From NCBI RefSeq assembly GCF_029910235.1, contig NZ_CP112874.1, forward strand, positions 372,001 to 436,000: a stretch of 64,000 nt of DNA, read 5' to 3'. Shown here piece by piece: positions 20,509-30,413 of this stretch. The notes beneath the pieces are model-generated. The model ran no database searches, had not been told where the DNA came from, and worked only from the letters and a program-made list of their open reading frames with translations. The stretch's first letter is position 1, and each line of letters opens with the position of its first letter. A program made the translations under genes and the position numbers. The DNA comes from Pseudanabaena galeata CCNP1313 (lineage in GTDB: Bacteria > Cyanobacteriota > Cyanobacteriia > Pseudanabaenales > Pseudanabaenaceae).

Positions 20509-21123
20509 ATGAAGTTATTGCCAAAACTCGCTATGACTATTGCAAGCGATCGCCTAAATTTTGCAGAGTACCTCAAGTATATTGAGGGGACTGACTATTG
20601 CTATGAGTTGGTAAATGGAGAATTAATTCCGATGAGTTTGGGGACAGGACAACATGGCGCAGTGATCAAGTTTTTGGAAAAAAATCTCGAAGTCGATATT
20701 GCTGAGCAAAATCAAGACTGGGTTGTATTACCTGCGTTAGTTGGTATTCGTAGTCCCAAAGGTGGTAGATGGGATACCTGTCGAATTCCCGATTTGGTAG
20801 TGATGCCAAAAACTCAATGGCGATCGCTGCAAACTTGTGAGGCAATTATCGAAATCAATCAACCACCGCCGATTTTAGTTGTGGAAGTTGTAAGCGAGTC
20901 AACCAAAAGTACCGACTATCGAGCTAAGCGTGGTGAATATAGCGTATTAGGTATTTTGGAATATTGGGTTGTCGATCCATTGATCAAGAAAATCACCATT
21001 TTTAGGCTTGATGATGGCTGGTATGAAGTTAGTGAATATGTAGGTGATGAGATTGCACAATCACCAACTTTCCCCAATTTGAAATTGACCGCCAATCAAG
21101 TTTTTGGCAACCTGCTAAAATGA
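20509..21123 (+). CDS. Uma2-family (DUF820) putative endonuclease
   Basis: 204 residues of the Uma2 family, a PD-(D/E)XK nuclease-like fold that is heavily expanded in cyanobacteria. The core is visible: RIPDLVVMPK, ILVVEVVSEST, DYRAKRGEY and LEYWVVDP. Biological function is unknown; many copies are linked to mobile DNA. The start is uncertain: ATG at 20509 lies in the tail of the groEL terminator, and ATG at 20533 (residue 9) would also retain the full domain. Confidence 0.8.
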   Translation: MKLLPKLAMTIASDRLNFAEYLKYIEGTDYCYELVNGELIPMSLGTGQHGAVIKFLEKNLEVDIAEQNQDWVVLPALVGIRSPKGGRWDTCRIPDLVVMPKTQWRSLQTCEAIIEINQPPPILVVEVVSESTKSTDYRAKRGEYSVLGILEYWVVDPLIKKITIFRLDDGWYEVSEYVGDEIAQSPTFPNLKLTANQVFGNLLK

Positions 21124-21158
21124 TTCGCAGCTTTTAATAACTTTAAAAATAATCATTT

Positions 21159-21863
21159 ATGACGCAAGAGCCAATCTTAATTCCAGACCATTTAGAAGAT
21201 GCGATCGAGCAAGCGATCGCTGCTACGCATCAGGCGATCGCGGATGGAGCAACTCGCGTCATTGCGGATCTGCGATTTCCTGAACTCAAAGCATTGCCGA
21301 TTGCCTATGAATTTGCTGCTAGTTTTAATCAGCGCTATGGCAATGCATGGCAAGCTATTTTCTCAGACGCAGGTGCGGCGGCTCTAGCAAAACGTGAATG
21401 GGCAGATCTTGAAGTGTCAGTGCGTGGTGTTAACGAAGGACGGAGAGCGATTCGGGAAGAAGATCAAGCTTTTCTCTTAATTGAGCCAACATCAGTTGAA
21501 GTCGAGCAAGTAGAGAAGCTTGTACAGTTAGCAGGCGATCGCCCCTTCGTAATGCTCAATCCTCGCCTTGAAAACAGTGAGGTGGGACTAGGACTAGCGG
21601 CAAGACAGATGCGCGATCGCTTCTTAAGTACTTTCGAGACGGCTTATTACATCAAACCTTTAGAACTTGGTGCATTATGGCGCTGCTATCCGCAAACATG
21701 GCAAGTGTGGCAGCAAACTGAAGAGGGAATGCAAAAACTTGCTGAGGTGGCTCAGCGTCCATCTAGTGATGATATTGATCGCTTATTTCAGCAAAAGACT
21801 GGTAAACAGTCAGGTTCGTTTTTAGGACGTTTGCAGCAGTTTTTGAGCGCTCTATCTCGATAA
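21159..21863 (+). CDS. DUF1995 family protein
   Basis: 234 residues, soluble. Matches the DUF1995 pattern: an N-terminal helical part with TRVIADLRFPE, a middle region with FLLIEPTSVEVEQVEKL, then PFVMLNPRLEN and the segment YYIKPLELGALWRCYPQTWQ (broken here as read). The family is shared by cyanobacteria and chloroplasts, where a plant member (LPA3) is linked to photosystem II assembly; a similar role here is inference. It stands alone, 35 bp after the Uma2 gene on the same strand. Confidence 0.75.
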   Translation: MTQEPILIPDHLEDAIEQAIAATHQAIADGATRVIADLRFPELKALPIAYEFAASFNQRYGNAWQAIFSDAGAAALAKREWADLEVSVRGVNEGRRAIREEDQAFLLIEPTSVEVEQVEKLVQLAGDRPFVMLNPRLENSEVGLGLAARQMRDRFLSTFETAYYIKPLELGALWRCYPQTWQVWQQTEEGMQKLAEVAQRPSSDDIDRLFQQKTGKQSGSFLGRLQQFLSALSR

Positions 21864-21872
21864 AATTCATAC

Positions 21873-21952
21873 TATAGCTATAGCCACCTGTATCAGGACA
21901 AATCAAAACCCAAATAGTATGAGGCGCACTGCCTCATACTATTTGGGTTTTA
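21873..21952. repeat. Family B palindromic element, right end missing
   Basis: Begins TATAGCTATAGCCACCTG, continues through AGGACAAATCAAAACCC to the central stem AAATAGTATGAGGCG-CACTG-CCTC..., then departs from the family just after GGGTTTTA. Confidence 0.7.
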
Positions 21953-21986
21953 ATGTCAGTTCGGAATAAGCTACAAAATTTTAAAA

Positions 21987-22070
21987 GGCAAAACAGTAAA
22001 AGCCTCGCAAGGCGAGGCTTTTACTGTTTTGCCTCCTAGAGAAGATTCGCGCCGTGAATCCTCTCTAGGA
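21987..22070. repeat. Two adjacent hairpins; remainder of gap is repeat-like
   Basis: First hairpin 21987-22033 (arms GGCAAAACAGTAAAAGCC), second 22034-22070 (arms TCCTAGAGA...). From 22150 to 22260 a degenerate inverted repeat of CCCTCTCCC-type words follows, a class common in cyanobacterial spacers and seen again near 23940 and 36330. No gene is visible between 21864 and 22304. Confidence 0.6.
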
Positions 22071-22304
22071 GCTAGTTTGAAACTAAACTAAACTGATGTT
22101 TTCAAAAAAATTCTTGTGATTCATTTGTAGGGCTTACACAAAATCCACATTGTCCTCATCCCCCAATCCATTCTCCCAGAAAGGGAGAATGGGAGTAAGA
22201 ACATTTCTTGTTCCCCTCTCCCAAAAGGTGAGAGGGGCTAGGGGTGAGGGTCTTAGCACCTTTTGCGTAAGTTCTAATTTGTATGGCAATTTCTGTAAGA
22301 AATC

Positions 22305-23687
<1,383 letters not shown>

Positions 23688-23690
23688 TTA

Positions 23691-23811
23691 TATAGCTGCC
23701 ATCGATTTTGTTAGGACAAAAGCAAAACCAAAGAAGAGAATAGATAGCGGCGCGAAGCGCCGCTATTCTCTTCTTTGGTTTTATGTCCTCATACACTTGG
23801 CGGCAGCTATA
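23691..23811. mobile_element. Family B palindromic element (B6)
   Basis: A 121-bp nested palindrome. Outer ends TATAGCTGCCA and TGGCGGCAGCTATA, then TTAGGACA and TGTCCT, then AAAACC and GGTTTT, then a private central stem (arms AAAGAAGAGAATAGATAGCG, loop GAA). It shares its last TATA with the next element. Confidence 0.75.
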
Positions 23812-23922
23812 GCAATGTAAGTTTTGCTTAGGACATAAAACCTAAAAGATGAGGGGTGGCGCAAAGCGCCACCCCTCATCTTTTAGGTTTTGATTTTTGT
23901 CCGAGCTTCTTACGTTGCTATA
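23808..23922. mobile_element. Family B palindromic element (B7)
   Basis: Outer ends TATAGCAATGTAAG and CTTACGTTGCTATA, inner TTAGGACA and TGTCC, central stem with arms AAAAGATGAGGGGTGGCGC. It abuts B6, sharing TATA, as expected of elements inserting at TA. Confidence 0.75.
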
Positions 23923-23939
23923 AAAAGCAATTGCCGTAA

Positions 23940-24200
23940 AAGCCCTCACCCCTAGCCCCTAGCCCGCAGGCTACCGTGTACACACAAGTCTCTCTGTCTA
24001 CGTTTGAGGGTTTAGATCCCCCCCAGCCCCCCTTTTTAAGGGGGGAGAATTTTCTTCTTCCCCCTTTTTAAGGGGGATTGAGGGGGATCATTAGTAACTC
24101 ACGCTATAGCTGATGACTTGTGTGTAAACGGTAGCTCCCGCAGGAGAAGAGTTACGTCACTCCTAAATAGCGAAACTCCTAAATAGCGAACAAGGCTCTT
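23940..24200. other. Repeat-rich spacer without a gene
   Basis: Contains CCCTCACCCCTAGCCCC-type words and an imperfect inverted repeat of AATCCCCC/GGGGGATT-type words (about 24010-24095), both common dispersed motifs of cyanobacterial spacers, then a direct repeat CTCCTAAATAGCGAA (two copies, about 24160-24190). Confidence 0.5.
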
Positions 24201-24227
24201 AAGCGCCTTGTCTGTAAAAATTTGAGA

Positions 24228-25436
24228 TTAATTTTTTAATGCGAAAATCCTGTTGATCACATCTTCGACAACGCGATCGGGTGTGGATGCGCCAGAAGTT
24301 ACACCGACCTTGATTTTGCCCGTGGGCAGCCAATTGGTAGCTTGCTCGATCGCCTTGCCTAGGGGCTTATGTTCAATCGCCTCAGCCGAGAGAATCCGAT
24401 GTACGTCATCAATGTGATAGGAGGGAAGATTACGCTCGATCGCAATTTCTTGTAAATGCGTAGTATTGGAGGAATTGTAACCACCAATCACGATCATCAA
24501 ATCGAGATCCTCTTCTACAATCTCAAACATGGCATCTTGTCGTTCTTGAGTGGCATCGCAAATTGTATTAAAGGAAAGGAAATGTTCATTGACATGTTCC
24601 ACACCATACTTTTGCATCATGGTTTTTTCAAACAACTTACCGATCGCTTCAGTTTCTCCCTTGAGCATCGTGGTTTGATTAGCAACGCCGACTCTTTCAA
24701 GATCGCGATCAGGATCGAAACCTGCGGACATGGCTTTACTGAACTTGGTGAGAAACTCTTGACGATTGCCACCATTGAGCATGTAATTAGCCACATATTC
24801 GGCTTCTTGCATATTTAGCACTACTAGATAGCGCTTGGCATAGGAACTTGTAGCGATCGTCTCTTCGTGATTGTATTTACCATGCACGATGGAAGTAAAG
24901 TCAGCTTTTTTGTGCTTCTCAACGCGATTCCAAACCTTCGATACCCAAGGACAAGTTGTATCAACGATTTTACTGCCAAGTTTGTCTAGTAACTGAGTTT
25001 CCTGCACACTAGCGCCAAAGGCTGGCAAAATCACCACATCACCTTGTTCCACACCTGAGAAATCCTTATTCCCATCATTATTCACAGGTACAAACTGAAC
25101 TTCCATTTCCTTAAGTTTGGCATTTACAGAAGGATTATGAATAATTTCATTAGTAATCCAAATCCGTTCTGTCGGGAACTGAGTGCGCGTTTCATAGGCC
25201 ATCGCTACAGCTCGTTCCACTCCCCAACAAAAGCCAAAGGACTTTGCCAAATAAATCGTTACATCACCTTGTGTATACACATAGTCATGCTCGCGAATGG
25301 TTTGGATCAAGTCACTGTGATATTGCGATCGCATGGTTGATTCGGCTTCTTCTCCATGTCCAAAGCCTTGCCGAAAATAATTAGGCGACTTATGCAAAGC
25401 CCTCCGCATAGCTTGAGTATCGAGCGTATTGTCCAT
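24228..25436 (-). CDS. ispH: 4-hydroxy-3-methylbut-2-enyl diphosphate reductase
   Basis: 402 residues, the longer cyanobacterial and plastid form. IspH is the last enzyme of the MEP isoprenoid pathway and makes IPP and DMAPP from HMBPP with a 4Fe-4S cluster. The three cluster cysteines are seen in [21 protein letters not shown] and [23 protein letters not shown] is the conserved C-terminal substrate motif. Electrons probably come from ferredoxin. The gene is monocistronic with an ATG at 25436. Confidence 0.97.
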   Translation of the reverse strand: MDNTLDTQAMRRALHKSPNYFRQGFGHGEEAESTMRSQYHSDLIQTIREHDYVYTQGDVTIYLAKSFGFCWGVERAVAMAYETRTQFPTERIWITNEIIHNPSVNAKLKEMEVQFVPVNNDGNKDFSGVEQGDVVILPAFGASVQETQLLDKLGSKIVDTTCPWVSKVWNRVEKHKKADFTSIVHGKYNHEETIATSSYAKRYLVVLNMQEAEYVANYMLNGGNRQEFLTKFSKAMSAGFDPDRDLERVGVANQTTMLKGETEAIGKLFEKTMMQKYGVEHVNEHFLSFNTICDATQERQDAMFEIVEEDLDLMIVIGGYNSSNTTHLQEIAIERNLPSYHIDDVHRILSAEAIEHKPLGKAIEQATNWLPTGKIKVGVTSGASTPDRVVEDVINRIFALKN

Positions 25437-25509
25437 GCGCTTAGATTAATCCTAGGTAATTGTGCTGAAAGTATTATAACGGGCTAGCGTAAAAATTGAC
25501 CTTGCAGAA

Positions 25510-26589
25510 TTACGGACTAATGGCTGTGACAAGCCTATTTAGCTGATCATCCACATCCTTGCGAGCTAGAAACTCATTAGCCACAGCTACCAAATTCCCT
25601 AAGTTTTTGGGATCGGCTTGAAAGGTAGAAATCTTTTTGTTGACGGGAACTAGAGGCTGATACCGATCATATCCTCCGTCAATCAACTGCGTGGCAATAT
25701 AGTCAATCGAATCAGCGGAACCGTCAGAGAACACATCAAGCAGGGGAATTCCTTTGGTGATGCTCAGCCAATCTAAGGCTCCCCAAGTTTGGGCATCAGC
25801 AGGATTAATTCGGTTTTCCAATTGTCCTGTACCAAATGATGCAACGAGTATATTATCCAAACTTACAGGTTCAGCGATCTCACCCTTTCTCCCCATCTTG
25901 ATACATTCAGCGATCGCGCAGAGAGTTGGATTATTGGCAACTACGCCACCATCAATCAAGGGAACTCCTTTCGAGTTAGGGGGAATCTTAACAGATAAAG
26001 GATTGCTGATAATTGAGTGTTGAGGATCTTTCTTTAAGCTAGCAATATAGTTTTGCTCGGTCAAAATATATCCTGCAAAAGCCGTGGGAGCCGCCGAAGA
26101 ACAACGACAAATCTCCCAAATTGGAATATTTGCAAATTCGGGTTGATTACTTTTAAAAACTACTGCCGTGCGATTGTAGGTGTCATAGGAAACCACGATA
26201 GTTGGAGGTAATGAGTCAAATAGATCTTGCTCGAAAATCTTGGGATCTTGCAGTACAGTTTCCAATCCTTTACTGGGAAATAGGGGTAGTGAAAGATCGA
26301 ATTTCTGAATTCTCGTGAGCAGAGTATTCCACCAAAAGCCTAAGTTCATATTCGGAAAGATATTAATGCCTTTGTCTATATAAAATTGACGAATTTCAGA
26401 AGCAGGTATTCCCTTAGCGATCGCACAAGCAATAATGCTACCTGTTGAAGTTCCTGCAAACAAATCAAAATAATTTTTTAGAGGCTTATCCAATTTCTGC
26501 TCTAAGCGCTCTAAGATCACAGCCGTGATCAGTCCGCGAATTCCACCACCATCACAAGTGAGAATTTTAAATTTACTTGAGCTAGCCAT
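25510..26589 (-). CDS. Patatin-like phospholipase
   Basis: About 359 residues. The patatin catalytic elements are complete: oxyanion motif DGGGIRG near residue 13, nucleophile Ser in GTSTGS, and the dyad Asp in LIDGGVVANNP. The family hydrolyses acyl esters of membrane lipids; the precise substrate is unknown. No signal peptide is seen, so it is probably cytosolic or membrane-peripheral. AGGAAG lies 8 bp upstream of the ATG at 26589; a GTG at 26598 would overlap that site and is rejected. Confidence 0.9.
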   Translation of the reverse strand: MASSSKFKILTCDGGGIRGLITAVILERLEQKLDKPLKNYFDLFAGTSTGSIIACAIAKGIPASEIRQFYIDKGINIFPNMNLGFWWNTLLTRIQKFDLSLPLFPSKGLETVLQDPKIFEQDLFDSLPPTIVVSYDTYNRTAVVFKSNQPEFANIPIWEICRCSSAAPTAFAGYILTEQNYIASLKKDPQHSIISNPLSVKIPPNSKGVPLIDGGVVANNPTLCAIAECIKMGRKGEIAEPVSLDNILVASFGTGQLENRINPADAQTWGALDWLSITKGIPLLDVFSDGSADSIDYIATQLIDGGYDRYQPLVPVNKKISTFQADPKNLGNLVAVANEFLARKDVDDQLNRLVTAISP

Positions 26590-26682
26590 GATTTTCACTT
26601 CCTATAAATCTAAAGTAATGGGCGATCAGCAATTCTCATTATCAAAATTGGTTTCAAAATGAGAATTGTTAATGTGCGACTA

Positions 26683-26798
26683 TATAGCTATAGCCACCTG
26701 TATCAGGACAAATCAAAACCCAAATAGTGTGAGGCGGCGCGAAGCGCCGCCTCACACTATTTGGGTTTTATCTCCTAACAAGAATGGCGACAGCTATA
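26683..26798. mobile_element. Family B palindromic element (B2), 116 bp
   Basis: A complete copy: TATAGCTATAGCCACC ... GGCGACAGCTATA ends, inner TCAGGACA, AAAACCC and GGGTTTT, and a perfect central stem (arms AAATAGTGTGAGGCGGCGC, loop GAA). A near-identical copy is at 50398. Confidence 0.8.
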
Positions 26799-26852
26799 AA
26801 ATAATTATGAGTTGTCATCGTCTCAAAATCTGTCTAGGACTATTAATTAAAT

Positions 26853-27452
26853 ATGGAAAATCCTGCAATTACCGATTACGCAATTCATCCTTTGATTGCT
26901 CAACGTTGGAGTCCCTGCGCCTTTGATAACAAGCCTGTGGAGACCGAAAAACTAGCTCAGTTGTTTGAATCGGCTAGATGGACATCCTCTTGTTTTAATG
27001 ACCAACCTTGGACATTTATCGTCGCAACTAAAGACGACACCGTAAATTATCAAAAACTACTCGATTGCTTAGTGCCTGCTAACGTCGTCTGGGCGCAAGT
27101 TGCTCCCGTATTAGGGCTAGTCATTGCCCAAAAGAACTTTAAACATAATGGCAAACCTAATGCTTGGGCTGAATACGATGCAGGGCAAGCGGCTGCAACC
27201 CTAGTATTACAAGCGACTGCTTTAGATTTAGTCGCGCACCAGATGGGTGGCTTTGATGCAGCTAAGGCGATCGCTGCCTTTAATATTCCTGAAACAGCGA
27301 AACCTGTAGCGGCGATCGCGATCGGGTATGCAGGAGAAACTAGCAATTTGCCAACAGATTTGCAAGAGCGCGAAACTGCCCCTCGCGATCGTCATCCCCT
27401 ATCCAGCTTTGTGTTTACAGGTGAGTGGGGCAATTCAGCTTCATTCGTTTAA
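26853..27452 (+). CDS. Nitroreductase family protein
   Basis: 199 residues of the FMN-dependent nitroreductase fold: N-terminal QRWSPCAFDNKPV, the FMN-contact stretch SARWTSSCFNDQPWTF and the later AEYDAGQAAATLVLQA. Members reduce nitro or quinone compounds using NAD(P)H; the true substrate is unknown. The ATG at 26853 begins MENPAITDY. It is a single gene between repeat elements. Confidence 0.9.
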   Translation: MENPAITDYAIHPLIAQRWSPCAFDNKPVETEKLAQLFESARWTSSCFNDQPWTFIVATKDDTVNYQKLLDCLVPANVVWAQVAPVLGLVIAQKNFKHNGKPNAWAEYDAGQAAATLVLQATALDLVAHQMGGFDAAKAIAAFNIPETAKPVAAIAIGYAGETSNLPTDLQERETAPRDRHPLSSFVFTGEWGNSASFV

Positions 27453-27482
27453 ATTTATAGCACTTTGCGATCCTAGTCCGAA

Positions 27483-27567
27483 ACAGGAAAACATTTGAAA
27501 GCGTTGCTTTGCAATGCTTTCAAATGTTTTCCTGTGAATAGAGAGTGCGCTTCGCGCACTCTCTATT
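27483..27567. terminator. Two hairpins between convergent nitroreductase and psaK genes
   Basis: 27483-27535 has arms ACAGGAAAACATTTGAAAGC; 27537-27567 has arms AATAGAGAGTGCGC with loop TTC-like. They can serve as terminators for both convergent genes. Confidence 0.65.
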
Positions 27568-27571
27568 TTTG

Positions 27572-27844
27572 TTATAGCAAGCCTGCTTGAGCTAAGCCCA
27601 AAATCAGCCCTGCGCCAAGAACATGACCAAAGCTGGTAACGGCTAGGAATTCGGGCAACCCAAAGCCTGAAAATAAACCTGGTAATTGCACTGGTAAGCT
27701 AGGACCAACACCTTTGACTTGAATGCCATAGCGAGCAACAACCAACGCAAATACGTTAGCTGTGATCATTACCAATCCGACACTTGCTGACCAAGTAGGA
27801 GTAGTGGGAACTGCGGCAAGTAAGTTAAAAGCTAGATTTGTCAT
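27572..27844 (-). CDS. psaK: Photosystem I reaction centre subunit PsaK
   Basis: 90 residues with two transmembrane helices (about 20-40 and 63-85) joined by the stromal loop containing YGIQVKG. The motifs [19 protein letters not shown] (19 residues) and [13 protein letters not shown] match PsaK. It sits at the edge of photosystem I in the thylakoid membrane. AGGAAAA lies upstream of the ATG at 27844. Some species have two psaK genes; which type this is cannot be told. Confidence 0.95.
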   Translation of the reverse strand: MTNLAFNLLAAVPTTPTWSASVGLVMITANVFALVVARYGIQVKGVGPSLPVQLPGLFSGFGLPEFLAVTSFGHVLGAGLILGLAQAGLL

Positions 27845-27970
27845 AAATTTGTTTTCCTAAGTCTAATTACCTATAATTTTTTAATTTCCCTAATCCTAAG
27901 AGGTATCTAGACATCAAAAAATTCTTCTTAAGTTAAATTTATTAAACTTAGTAATCGTTTACAGTTACTA

Positions 27971-28003
27971 AAAAGAGAAGCTCACTTTGTGAGCTTCTCT
28001 TTT
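27971..28003. terminator. Short hairpin with A/T tails
   Basis: AAAAGAGAAGCTCAC-TTT-GTGAGCTTCTCTTTT, about 130 bp upstream of psaK. Looks like a bidirectional terminator. Confidence 0.6.
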
Positions 28004-28025
28004 GAATTTTTGTGAGATAAGTTTT

Positions 28026-28288
28026 AAGTAGCTGGGCGCAATTAAAGATAAAACCCCAAGACCTATGGCGCACGCGCAGCGTGCGCCATAGGTCTTGGGG
28101 TTTTGATGTTACGTGGAACTTAGATGGTAGACCTCTTGCTGCTAGCGAAGCAGGGCAAGCACGGGGGCATTGCCCCTACCTCAAAATTTAGAGGTTACTG
28201 TAGGGGCTGTGCCCCCGTGCCAGCCCTAGACCTTTGCTATAACAGGAATTCCTTCCACGTAACATCAGTTAATTATGTCCAGCTACTT
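28026..28288. mobile_element. Family D element carrying a nested family E element
   Basis: Ends AAGTAGCTGGGCGCAATTAA and TTAATTATGTCCAGCTACTT form imperfect terminal inverted repeats. Inside are a perfect hairpin at 28050-28104 (arms AAAACCCCAAGACCTATGGC) and, at 28105-28266, a second unit with ends GATGTTACGTGGAA and TTCCACGTAACATC enclosing the CACGGGGGCATTGCCCCTAC type of dispersed repeat. The right end overlaps the stop codon of the gene at 28287. Confidence 0.6.
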
Positions 28289-29927
28289 AGATTTCTTCTA
28301 GAACTTTAAAGCGAACATGATTAAGAGCAAGCTCGCCAATGGAATAAGGTTGAGGTTGAATTGTCTCAAAAAATATTCCTTTCCCAATTTCTACATGATA
28401 CCAAGGTAATCCCATAAACCAGCGTGTAGGATAGGGACGACTGCCAGTATCATCAGGATTTGATTCCATTGGTAACCATCCAATACTGGGAATATAGAAC
28501 TCAATCCAAACATGGTTGTAATACTGATGCAGAGGGATATTCATCACCAAATCATTTTCATGAGGACATTTATAGCGTCCAACTGTGCGACAAGCAATTC
28601 CATTGAGTCGCGTTAGGGCTAGCAATAAACCTACATATTCACCACAAGAGCCTGTACCTCTAACTAGAACCTCTTCAGGAGCCGCAATATAAGGTGTGAC
28701 GCGATAGGAGAGCTTATCGTAAACATAATCACGAATCAATAACATCTTTCGCAAAATATTAGTTTCATCACCTACTGCCTCCCTAGCTGCGGCTTGAATG
28801 ATCGGATGATCCATGCTCAATCCATCGTCATCCACCAAATAGAGCTTCTGCATTTCGGGAGATAGGTCAGGGATAAATTCTACCTCACTATCCTTAAGTT
28901 CATATTTAATTCCATGCAGCTCTAGGGTCGCTTTCCAGCCAAACATGCGAGATTCTTCGGGTTTTAGATTGCCGAGTTTGAAGGCGGCGACACGCTGACC
29001 ATCCACAATTTCTTCTTCAAAGGGAATCCCAATTGGCTCGATCGCTAATAATTTTTGACGATAGTTATCGGTGGGATAGGCTACTCGCCATGTGAGGTTA
29101 TAGACGGAAGTTGGTTCTTCAGAAGAGAGTTCTTCAAGATAGATCATCTCCACTTTATATCCACTGGTGAGGGTATAGTTTAGCTTTCCATCTTGGTATT
29201 GATCAAATTTGAGGCGATGGATAAAAGTTTTTTCACGGGTAGAAACTGAAAATGGCTGATCTAAGTCGTTAGGATTATCACGAATGTAGTTTTCGTCACC
29301 TGAGTAAACCACATACAAATCATCTCCCCAAAATCCTAGTCCCATCGGATTGGGAAATGGAGTTAAACCACGGTGCAAAATTTCACCTGTTTTGGCATTG
29401 AGGCGATAAATAGTCTCTTCAGTGCGATCGCTCACCCATAATTCTTCACCAACTAGGGTTAGCGCTTCAAAACCTGCCCCGGGGGCATCCATGATGCGTA
29501 GCAAAGTGCGGGTAGCACGTCCAAACACAAAAATCTTGCCAACTTCGCTAGAGCTTACATACACGCCACCATCGGATACGGCAATACCATCAACTCGATT
29601 AGGCAGTTCCATAAATGGCTGCAAGTCAAAGTCAACCATATTGCAGTAATAAATTCCATTGTCCTTAGTAATCCAAAGCGTATCTCCCGCGATCGCTAGG
29701 CCTGTGGCATCTCGAAATTGCAACGCTGTATAGTTATTCAGTACGGTTGCGCCTTCAGAAAGAGGATCGATTTTGAGCAGATGTCCTTGATAGGCATCGA
29801 CACAAAGCGCGTAGGGTTTGCCACTATCTACATTAGTACTTAAATCATCAGTTACATCGGTTTGCCACACTAAACCGTGAAGGTTATAAGCGCCAATGGG
29901 ATAAATCGTGCTTGGTAAGCTAGGCAT
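28287..29927 (-). CDS. Beta-propeller plus transglutaminase-like protein
   Basis: About 546 residues. The first 230 or so are SMP-30/NHL-like propeller repeats (for example GLAIAGDTLWITKDNGIYY, 19 residues, and GVYVSSSEVGKIFVFGR). A linker domain follows, then a transglutaminase-like domain with catalytic Cys in GTGSCGEYVGL, His in YNHVWIEFY and Asp in MESNPDD. It has no signal peptide, so probably acts in the cytosol as a protease or amidase-like enzyme; the substrate is unknown. The ATG at 29927 lacks a clear ribosome site; a TTG at 29966 is the alternative. Its TAA stop lies in the end of a family D element. Confidence 0.8.
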   Translation of the reverse strand: MPSLPSTIYPIGAYNLHGLVWQTDVTDDLSTNVDSGKPYALCVDAYQGHLLKIDPLSEGATVLNNYTALQFRDATGLAIAGDTLWITKDNGIYYCNMVDFDLQPFMELPNRVDGIAVSDGGVYVSSSEVGKIFVFGRATRTLLRIMDAPGAGFEALTLVGEELWVSDRTEETIYRLNAKTGEILHRGLTPFPNPMGLGFWGDDLYVVYSGDENYIRDNPNDLDQPFSVSTREKTFIHRLKFDQYQDGKLNYTLTSGYKVEMIYLEELSSEEPTSVYNLTWRVAYPTDNYRQKLLAIEPIGIPFEEEIVDGQRVAAFKLGNLKPEESRMFGWKATLELHGIKYELKDSEVEFIPDLSPEMQKLYLVDDDGLSMDHPIIQAAAREAVGDETNILRKMLLIRDYVYDKLSYRVTPYIAAPEEVLVRGTGSCGEYVGLLLALTRLNGIACRTVGRYKCPHENDLVMNIPLHQYYNHVWIEFYIPSIGWLPMESNPDDTGSRPYPTRWFMGLPWYHVEIGKGIFFETIQPQPYSIGELALNHVRFKVLEEI

Positions 29928-30413
29928 AGGGTATTTAGACGGGTGAATAGGCGGATAATTTAGCAAGCCTAGGGCTTTCTACAAATTCTGATCTGACTTC
30001 AAAAGCAACATTAGTTCCGTAGCGAAGGCAACAGAAAGAAATTATCGTAAGATTGTGTAGGGGGGGACTTAGCTCCACCTTAACAATCTTACGAGGAAAT
30101 GGAGTAAGCAATCTAGCGATCTCGTTACTAAATTCGTTTACTTGCAGCGCTTTGCGCTCAAACCCAAACCAAGAGATTATTTAAAAGTACTGCAAAACAA
30201 TACTTTTAAATAATCTCTTGTGATTCGTTGTAATCGGTAATTGTTGTAAATACTTGTGCAAAATAAATTACCCAAACCCGTAAAGTTGCGCCCCTGCGTG
30301 GCGCAACTTTACGGGTTTGGGTTTGTAGTTAATTATGCCCATCTACTTAATACAGCCATAGCTTCATTCAACCGTTAAATATATTTTCTTTGATCACACT
30401 CTATGAATAGCAA
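29928..30413. other. Spacer with two palindromes, no gene
   Basis: Holds a weak inverted repeat around TAAGATTGT (30050-30095), a perfect hairpin at 30170-30220 (arms CAAGAGATTATTTAAAAGTA) and a family D-like palindrome at 30270-30322 (arms ACCCAAACCCGTAAAGTTGC) followed by TTAATTATGCCCATCTACTT. Nothing codes here. Confidence 0.65.

Noticed and set aside
23691-23922. CRISPR-like array, since similar palindromes recur
   Set aside because: The repeats are long nested inverted repeats of about 116 bp without regular spacers and without cas genes.
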